Positions 59,172-64,000 of a DNA stretch of 64,000 bases are shown piece by piece. The position numbers and the translations under genes were made by a program. Below the pieces are notes generated by a model that worked only from the letters and a program-made list of their open reading frames with translations, was not told the origin of the DNA and did no database searches. Location of the stretch: the NCBI GenBank assembly GCA_945878845.1, contig CAMCUB010000009.1, positions 39,792-103,791 of the forward strand. The letters are read 5' to 3'. Source of the stretch: Erythrobacter sanguineus. GTDB lineage: Bacteria; Pseudomonadota; Alphaproteobacteria; Sphingomonadales; Sphingomonadaceae. Positions within the stretch are counted from its first letter, which is position 1. The number at the start of each line of letters is the position of its first letter.

Positions 59172-60025
59172 GCAAGCTCACCCTTCAGGTCCGCCACACC
59201 ACCCACTACGCCTTTGGCGAGCCGGTGATCCATGCGCTCCAGCGACTGCGGTTGACCCCCAAGGAGACGCAGGGCCAGCGCATCATCGACTGGCAGATGC
59301 GCTTCGAGAACGCCCAGGCCGAGCTCCAGTATGACGACCAGCATTTCAACCACGTCACACTGGTCGGGCTCACGCCCGGCGCGCGCGAGGTGACCGTGAC
59401 CTGCGAAGGCGTGGTCGAGACCGAGGACAATGCCGGGGTGATCGGCCGCCATTCGGGGCACCTGCCCTTGTGGAGCTTCCTGCGCCAGACCCCGCTGACC
59501 CGCCCCGGCGCGCGCCTGCGCGGGCTGCTGCGCGATGTGCCGGCGAGCGACACGCGAAAGCCGCTCGATTTCCTCCACGCGCTCTCCGCGCTGATCCGCG
59601 AGCGGGTCGCCTACGAGACCGGCCGCACCCATTCGGCCACCACCGCCGAGGAAGCGGTCGCCCACGGCGCAGGCGTGTGTCAGGATCACGCGCATGTCTT
59701 CATCAGCGCCGCGCGGGCGAGCGGCGTTCCGGCGCGCTACGTCTCGGGCTACCTCTTGATGGACGACCGCATCGAGCAGGAGGCCACCCACGCCTGGGCC
59801 GAGGCGCATGTCGAGGGGCTGGGCTGGGTCGGCTTCGATGTCTCGAACGGCATCTCGCCCGATCCGCGCTATGTCCGCGTCGCCACGGGGAGCGACTACC
59901 GCGATGCGGCGCCTGTCACCGGCATCAGCATCGGCGCGAGCGAGCAGGTGCTCACGGTCGGCGTGGCGGTCGAAGCGCAACCCGTGGCCGCCCAGAGCCA
60001 GAGCCAGAGCCAGTCCAACCAATAA
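59168..60025 (+). CDS. Transglutaminase-like cysteine peptidase
   Basis: A 285-residue protein with an N-terminal immunoglobulin-like domain (LQVRHTTHYAFGEPVIHALQRLRLTPKE) and the transglutaminase core. The catalytic triad is visible: Cys in HGAGVCQDHAHVFISAAR, His in EATHAWAEAHVEGLGW and Asp in GFDVSNG. It probably cleaves or crosslinks the product of the ATP-grasp enzyme. The C-terminus is a short Gln/Ser repeat (QSQSQSQSNQ). No signal peptide; expected in the cytoplasm. Confidence 0.93.
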   Translation: MSKLTLQVRHTTHYAFGEPVIHALQRLRLTPKETQGQRIIDWQMRFENAQAELQYDDQHFNHVTLVGLTPGAREVTVTCEGVVETEDNAGVIGRHSGHLPLWSFLRQTPLTRPGARLRGLLRDVPASDTRKPLDFLHALSALIRERVAYETGRTHSATTAEEAVAHGAGVCQDHAHVFISAARASGVPARYVSGYLLMDDRIEQEATHAWAEAHVEGLGWVGFDVSNGISPDPRYVRVATGSDYRDAAPVTGISIGASEQVLTVGVAVEAQPVAAQSQSQSQSNQ

Positions 60026-60126
60026 GGCGATAGACATCCGCGCTGCCTTTACGCAGGTGCGCCCATCGCGCTAGGGGCGCGGGCAGTGGGGAAGGGGCCG
60101 GTTGCGGCCGATGAGAGGATGACGGC

Positions 60127-60873
60127 ATGACCTATTGCGTTGGCATGGTGCTCGACAAGGGCCTCGTCCTGATGAGCGACACGCGCACCAATTCGGGCGT
60201 CGACAACATCTCGACTTTCCGCAAGCTGTTCCACTGGACCGTGCCGGGCGAGCGCATCATCGCGGTGATGACCGCGGGCAACCTTGCCACAACTCAGGCC
60301 GTCATCAGCCAGCTCGAGGAACGCACCAAGGCCCCCTCCGAGCGCGATAACTGCCTTATCAAGGGCCCGACCATGTTCCAGGTCGCCACCGAGATCGGGC
60401 GGTTGCTGCGCACCACCATCGAGGAAGCGCAGCGCGTCAACGGCGAGAGCGGCAAGGGGCGCTTCACCTCGACGATGATCGTCGCCGGGCAGATTGCCGG
60501 AATGCAGCCGCGCCTGTTCATGATCTATCCCGAGGGCAACTTCATCGAGGCGAGCTGGGACACGCCCTTCTTCCAGATCGGCGAGACCAAATATGGCCGC
60601 CCGATCCTGATCCGCGGCTACGACAAGGACATGAGCTTCGAGGACGCAGTGAAGCTGCTGATGGTTAGCTTCGATTCGACCCTGAAAGCTAACCTGTCGG
60701 TCGGTCTGCCGCTCGATCTGCTGGTGATCGGCAAGGATGTATTCAAACCCTTGCATGAACACCGCGTCACTGCCGAGGACGAATATTTCGACACGATTTC
60801 ATCGGGTTGGGGCAACGCGCTGCGCTCTGCCTTCCACTCGCTGCCGTCCTACAGCTTCAGCGATGACACCTAG
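60127..60873 (+). CDS. Anbu (ancestral beta subunit) proteasome-type peptidase
   Basis: A 248-residue Ntn-hydrolase of the 20S proteasome superfamily. The N-terminus MTYCVGMVLDKGLVLMSDTRTNSG places Thr2 as nucleophile after removal of Met. GRFTSTMIVAGQI and the NCLIKGPTMFQVATEIGRLLRTT blocks match Anbu, not HslV. No propeptide. The ribosome site GAGAGGA lies 6 bases from ATG. It ends the ATP-grasp/alpha-E/transglutaminase cluster, separated by 101 bases, and possibly acts on the same unknown peptide. Confidence 0.93.
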   Translation: MTYCVGMVLDKGLVLMSDTRTNSGVDNISTFRKLFHWTVPGERIIAVMTAGNLATTQAVISQLEERTKAPSERDNCLIKGPTMFQVATEIGRLLRTTIEEAQRVNGESGKGRFTSTMIVAGQIAGMQPRLFMIYPEGNFIEASWDTPFFQIGETKYGRPILIRGYDKDMSFEDAVKLLMVSFDSTLKANLSVGLPLDLLVIGKDVFKPLHEHRVTAEDEYFDTISSGWGNALRSAFHSLPSYSFSDDT

Positions 60874-60985
60874 GGGTTGGGCCTGATCAGGCTCCGTTCC
60901 GGAGGTAAATAATTTCATAAATTCAAGAGTTTGATGATTCCGGGAGATGGTAAATCCTCCGGATCGGCGGCGCTCCTGCGTGTAT

Positions 60986-60996
60986 CCCATAATGGG
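60986..60996. promoter_or_regulatory. Palindrome CCCATAATGGG before the LuxR-type regulator gene
   Basis: An 11-base palindrome with a one-base centre lies 20 bases before the start at 61016. Another inverted pair, CCGGAGG (60899-60905) and CCTCCGG (60957-60963), precedes it. Either could be an operator for the regulator itself, but there is no direct evidence. Confidence 0.4.
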
Positions 60997-61015
60997 TTAG
61001 CGCAGACAGGCTCAC

Positions 61016-61636
61016 ATGACACGCAAAGCCTCCCTCCACTTCATCGACTCGTGCAGCCGCCAACGCGCCGAACTGGCTCGTGTAGGCTTCGCGCTTGGCC
61101 ACCACTGTGAGGTCTATGGTGACCTCTCCGAACTCGCGGTCCACCCGCCGAGGGAGGGGATCATCATCGCCCGCGACACGCCCGAGGAAGGCGGTGTGGG
61201 GATGATCCTCGACCGGCTCGGAAGGCTGGGGATCTGGCTCCCGCTGATCGCGGTCGATGCCCAGCCGCGCCCCGGGCGCATCGTCGAGGCGATCAAGGCC
61301 GGCTCGCTCGATTATCTCGCCCTTCCGCTCGATCCTGAACGTTTCACCCGCTGTCTCCTCCGCATCGAAAAGGAAGCCGAACAGTTCGGCGCCGCCCGCC
61401 GCCGCATGATCGAGGCGCGCGACCGCATCTCCACCCTCTCGGCGCGTGAGCGCGAAGTTCTGGACTGGCTGGCCGAGGGCAGCAGCAACAAGGCCATCGC
61501 GCGTGAGCTCGACATCAGCCCGCGCACTGTCGAAATCCACCGTGCCAACATGATGACCAAGCTCGGCGCACGCCATGCCGCTGAAGCGGTGCGGCTGAAA
61601 TTGGAGGCGAAACTCGAACCCAAGCTGCGCGCCTGA
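61016..61636 (+). CDS. LuxR/FixJ-type response regulator with atypical receiver domain
   Basis: A 206-residue protein. The C-terminal HTH is canonical: LSAREREVLDWLAEGSSNKAIARELDISPRTVEIHRANMMTKLGARHAAEAVR (about 143-195). The N-terminal receiver keeps an Asp (Asp54, IIIARDTP) and one acidic residue at Asp11, but the conserved switch Thr and Lys are missing (LIAVDAQ and LALPLDP). Phosphorylation may be weak or absent. No kinase gene is near. It may respond to another signal. Confidence 0.88.
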   Translation: MTRKASLHFIDSCSRQRAELARVGFALGHHCEVYGDLSELAVHPPREGIIIARDTPEEGGVGMILDRLGRLGIWLPLIAVDAQPRPGRIVEAIKAGSLDYLALPLDPERFTRCLLRIEKEAEQFGAARRRMIEARDRISTLSAREREVLDWLAEGSSNKAIARELDISPRTVEIHRANMMTKLGARHAAEAVRLKLEAKLEPKLRA

Positions 61637-61724
61637 TTGCACGCGCCCGCGACTGTCCCGGCCCTTTCCCCCCCTTGAGGGCAACAGCCGCAAGCAGCCT
61701 GACGTTTCGAGAATTCGTCTTCTT

Positions 61725-61773
61725 GGCGGCCCCCTTTGCCGGTCATGCGGCAGGCGGGGCCGCCAGCTCTTTT
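61725..61773 (+). terminator. Probable terminator after the LuxR-type regulator gene
   Basis: A hairpin with outer stem GGCGGCCCC/GGGGCCGCC and inner stem TGCCG/CGGCA ends in AGCTCTTTT. It lies 90 bases after the stop and points toward the plus-strand gene. The tail is short, so efficiency is uncertain. Confidence 0.6.
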
Positions 61774-61830
61774 GGGCCGACCCTGATAAGCGGTGATGCT
61801 TTGAGGGGAGAGTGCCTGGCGCTGTGCCGC

Positions 61831-62565
61831 TCAGCGGCAGAACTTCGCGCCCGTGCCTTCCAGATGGAAGTGGTCCTGATGCGCCGCGTTGTATTCGGGG
61901 CCGAGGACCGTGCCGAAGCGCTTGCACGCGCTCTTGTGCACCACCCGCAGGAACTCGCGCGTCGCCGCATCGCCGCCCTGCCAGTCGCGCTTCAAGACGA
62001 TCCGCCGCCCGTCGGCCAGCACGAAGGCCGATACGTCGATCGCCTCGGCGCGGGCATGGGCCGAACGCACCTCGGTGCCCGCGACGTTGCGGCAATTATA
62101 GGAACCCATCGTCTCGATCTTCGCCACCGGGCTGCCGAGCAGCTGGCGCGCGGCGCGATCGACCCCGAAGCGCGCCCAGTCGCCGAACGCCTTGGCAACC
62201 TGGCACCGCACCGGCCCGAGATTGGCGATGCTGAGCGGCGCGCGGTCACCCGCCAGCGCCATCAGCTGGACCGTGCCGAGCTGGTTGCACCCCGGCGCGG
62301 CATAGGTATCGGGCACCGGATCGAACCGCGCACCGGTCGCGCCGAGATCGGCAAGGCAGCCCGCCTCGCTGACGCGCGGCACGAAGGAGCGCGGCGCCGA
62401 GGCGACCGTGACCGCGGGCCGCGCCGGAGCACTCGCGGTCGTCCGCGCTGGGCCGGAGCTCGCGCCGCCAGAGGCCACGCCGGGAACGATCGAACCACAG
62501 CCAGCCAGCGCCACCAAAGCGCCCGCCAGCAAACCTGCTCTAGAAAGAAATGCCAAGTGCCTCAT
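61831..62565 (-). CDS. Extensin-like lipoprotein with LAS-metallopeptidase-like motifs
   Basis: A 244-residue lipoprotein (leader MRHLAFLSRAGLLAGALVALAGC; Cys23). The C-terminal extensin domain begins at GCLADLGATGARFDPVP. The fold contains SAHARAEAIDVSAF (His with Asp seven residues later) and DHFHLE (His-x-His), the zinc site of LAS-type (D-Ala-D-Ala/lysostaphin) peptidases. It carries four to six Cys. It is probably a periplasmic peptidoglycan peptidase or a cell-wall binding relative. The LAS reading is mine from the motifs. Confidence 0.82.
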   Translation of the reverse strand: MRHLAFLSRAGLLAGALVALAGCGSIVPGVASGGASSGPARTTASAPARPAVTVASAPRSFVPRVSEAGCLADLGATGARFDPVPDTYAAPGCNQLGTVQLMALAGDRAPLSIANLGPVRCQVAKAFGDWARFGVDRAARQLLGSPVAKIETMGSYNCRNVAGTEVRSAHARAEAIDVSAFVLADGRRIVLKRDWQGGDAATREFLRVVHKSACKRFGTVLGPEYNAAHQDHFHLEGTGAKFCR

Positions 62566-62662
62566 CGCTAGGCACTATTGCGCAGTCATCCTTAAAGCCC
62601 GCGCAAGAAACTCGGTTAAGAAATGCTTACTTGGTTATCAGGTATTCCTAACGGGGGCTGGA

Positions 62663-63058
62663 TCAAGGGATGCGGTCCTCGACCTGCTCCCACAGCTCGA
62701 TCTTCACCCCGTCCGGGTCGAGCAGCCAAGCAAACTTGCCATAGCCCTCGTCCGCCTCGCCGAGGATCTCGACGCCCTTGGCGCGCAAACCCGCGAGGAA
62801 GCCGTCCAGAACATCGACCCGCAGGTTGATCATGAAGCCGCCGACGCCCGGCTTGATGTAACCATCATCGCCGAAATGGCTGATCAGCGAATAGGGGTGG
62901 GCGCGCGGCTCCTCGGCCCAGGCGAGCTGCGGGCCGTATTCGCCGTCGAGCCCCAGCACATCGCGATACCACGCGCGGCTCGCGGCCGGGTCTTTCACGA
63001 TGTAGAAGACGCCGCCGAGCCCCGTTATCCGCGCTGCGCCTGCCGATTGTCCCGTCAT
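62663..63058 (-). CDS. VOC (glyoxalase/bleomycin-resistance-like) family protein
   Basis: I choose Met 63058 (131 residues) because GGAGGAAAG lies just upstream; the longer frame covers no recognisable domain. GVFYIVKDPAASRAWYRDVLGL is the first beta-alpha-beta-beta-beta unit. The second carries FAWLLDPDGVKIELWEQ with a metal-ligand Glu. Typical of small metal-dependent VOC proteins whose reaction is unknown (lyase, isomerase or resistance protein). Confidence 0.88.
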   Translation of the reverse strand: MTGQSAGAARITGLGGVFYIVKDPAASRAWYRDVLGLDGEYGPQLAWAEEPRAHPYSLISHFGDDGYIKPGVGGFMINLRVDVLDGFLAGLRAKGVEILGEADEGYGKFAWLLDPDGVKIELWEQVEDRIP

Positions 63059-63216
63059 GCCCTTTCCTCCCCGCCGGGCATAATGCCTGAAGGTGCGACC
63101 GGAGGAAAGGGCGCGAGACCCGCATCCGCTATGCCGTGGCTGGAGGGGGGCACGGCAAGGGGGGTGGGTGCGGAGCAGGCCTCGCACCCCTTTGTTCGCG
63201 CGCTCGCCGCGTGTGG

Positions 63217-64000
63217 TTACACCGCCTTGGCAGGCGCGGGCGCGGTGAGGCGGCTCACCACCAGAATTGCAGCGAGCGATGCGAGGAAGCCCGGCACGAT
63301 CTCGTAGAGCCCCGGGCCTCCCAGGAACGCCTTGTTCCACCCCAGCGCGATCCACCCCGCGACCACCGCCGCCCCCGTCACCAGCCCGGCGACCGCGCCC
63401 GCACCGGTCATCCGGTCCCAGGTCAGCGCGAGCAGGATCAGCGGGCCGAACGCCGCGCCAAAGCCCGCCCAGGCGTTGGCGACAAGGCCCAGCACCTCGC
63501 TGTCCGGGTCAGCTGCGATCACCAGCGCGGCGGCAGCGACCAGCGCCACGCACAGCCGCCCGATATTGACCGCCTCGGCCTCCGAGGCGTTGCGGCGCAG
63601 GAACAGGCGGTAGAAATCCTCAGTCAGCGAGGAGGAGGAGACCAAAAGCTGCGAGGAGATCGTGCTCATGATCGCCGCCAGCAGCGCGGCATAGAGGAAG
63701 CCCGTCACCGCCGGGTGGAACAGGATCTGCGCGAGCAGGATGAAGATCGTCTCGGGGTCCTCCACCACGAGGCCGTGGGTGTCGGCATAGGCGCGCCCCG
63801 CCAGCCCCACCGCGACCGCGCCGACCAGCGAGATCACCATCCATGCCATCCCGATCGCGCGCGCCTGCGGGATGTTCTCGACCTTGTCGATCGCCATGAA
63901 GCGCACGATGATATGCGGCTGCCCGAAATAACCGAGGCCCCATGTCACCGCGCTGATGATGCCGATCAGGCTCGCCCCGTGGGTGAGGCTGAGGAAGCCC
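63217..64000 (-). CDS. putP: Sodium/proline symporter (PutP-like), C-terminal part
   Basis: The gene runs off the right edge, so its 5' part is missing. About 260 residues are visible. TWGLGYFGQPHIIVRFMAI and TISSQLLVSSSSLTEDFYRLF are diagnostic of the PutP branch of the SSS family, with seven hydrophobic segments. The Ser-rich SSQLLVSSSS stretch forms the sodium site. It imports proline (or a close amino acid) with Na+. Confidence 0.92.
   Translation of the reverse strand, partial: GFLSLTHGASLIGIISAVTWGLGYFGQPHIIVRFMAIDKVENIPQARAIGMAWMVISLVGAVAVGLAGRAYADTHGLVVEDPETIFILLAQILFHPAVTGFLYAALLAAIMSTISSQLLVSSSSLTEDFYRLFLRRNASEAEAVNIGRLCVALVAAAALVIAADPDSEVLGLVANAWAGFGAAFGPLILLALTWDRMTGAGAVAGLVTGAAVVAGWIALGWNKAFLGGPGLYEIVPGFLASLAAILVVSRLTAPAPAKAV

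Overview
The window is GC-rich, gene-dense DNA that looks like a chromosome segment of an alphaproteobacterium of the order Sphingomonadales, most likely the Erythrobacter/Porphyrobacter group. This is inferred from a GcrA cell-cycle regulator, a hemC-hemD-Mic60-like operon, an RGG-tailed PNPase, several TonB-dependent receptors, and intergenic REP-like palindromes of the kind seen in sphingomonads. Both ends cut genes: pnp at the left and a PutP-type symporter at the right.

Layout. 1-7.6 kb is mostly housekeeping: the pnp 3' end and terminator, an unrecognised 555-residue protein, a spermidine-synthase-like methyltransferase, a DUF481 outer-membrane protein, gcrA, an ABC-2 permease and hspQ. 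A tRNA-Ser(CGA) at 7.8 kb borders an accessory stretch (CaiB-type CoA-transferase and N-acyl-D-amino-acid deacylase). That stretch ends at a deletion scar: the last codons of a glycogen synthase fused to the start of a truncated secreted-protein gene. Intact pgm and glgX follow. Next come a Fur-box-preceded TonB receptor and two tandem 37-codon peptide genes that appear in no long-ORF list.

17.9-29.8 kb is a catabolic locus. A five-gene leftward operon (HMG-CoA-lyase-like, HyuA, HyuB, CaiB CoA-transferase, isochorismatase-type amidase) and a rightward operon (Asp/Glu/hydantoin-racemase-like enzyme, two SnoaL-like proteins, TonB receptor) flank a GntR/FCD regulator. Identical TTGTATACAA palindromes precede both operons. 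I infer one regulon for taking up and opening a cyclic amide such as a hydantoin or lactam and then degrading it as a CoA ester. The substrate is unknown.

30-40 kb holds a cyanide-insensitive-type bd oxidase operon (cydA-cydB-DUF2474-DCC protein), a lactate monooxygenase-like flavoprotein, an unannotated 51-codon gene, an SSADH-like dehydrogenase, a fumarylacetoacetase-like hydrolase with maleylacetoacetate isomerase, and a lone receiver protein. 40-56 kb is mostly core: a flippase, gpsA, tsaD, divergent hemC-hemD-Mic60-like, a UbiH-family hydroxylase, a DsbD-like reductase, an S10 peptidase and uvrB.

56-61 kb contains a GIY-YIG nuclease gene broken by an amber codon and held between perfect 30-bp inverted repeats. 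It is followed by the ATP-grasp / alpha-E / transglutaminase / Anbu cluster, a set of genes thought to make and cut an unknown peptide. The window ends with a divergent LuxR-type regulator, an extensin-like (LAS metallopeptidase-like) lipoprotein, a VOC protein and the partial symporter. All function calls come from reading the sequence; no database search was run.
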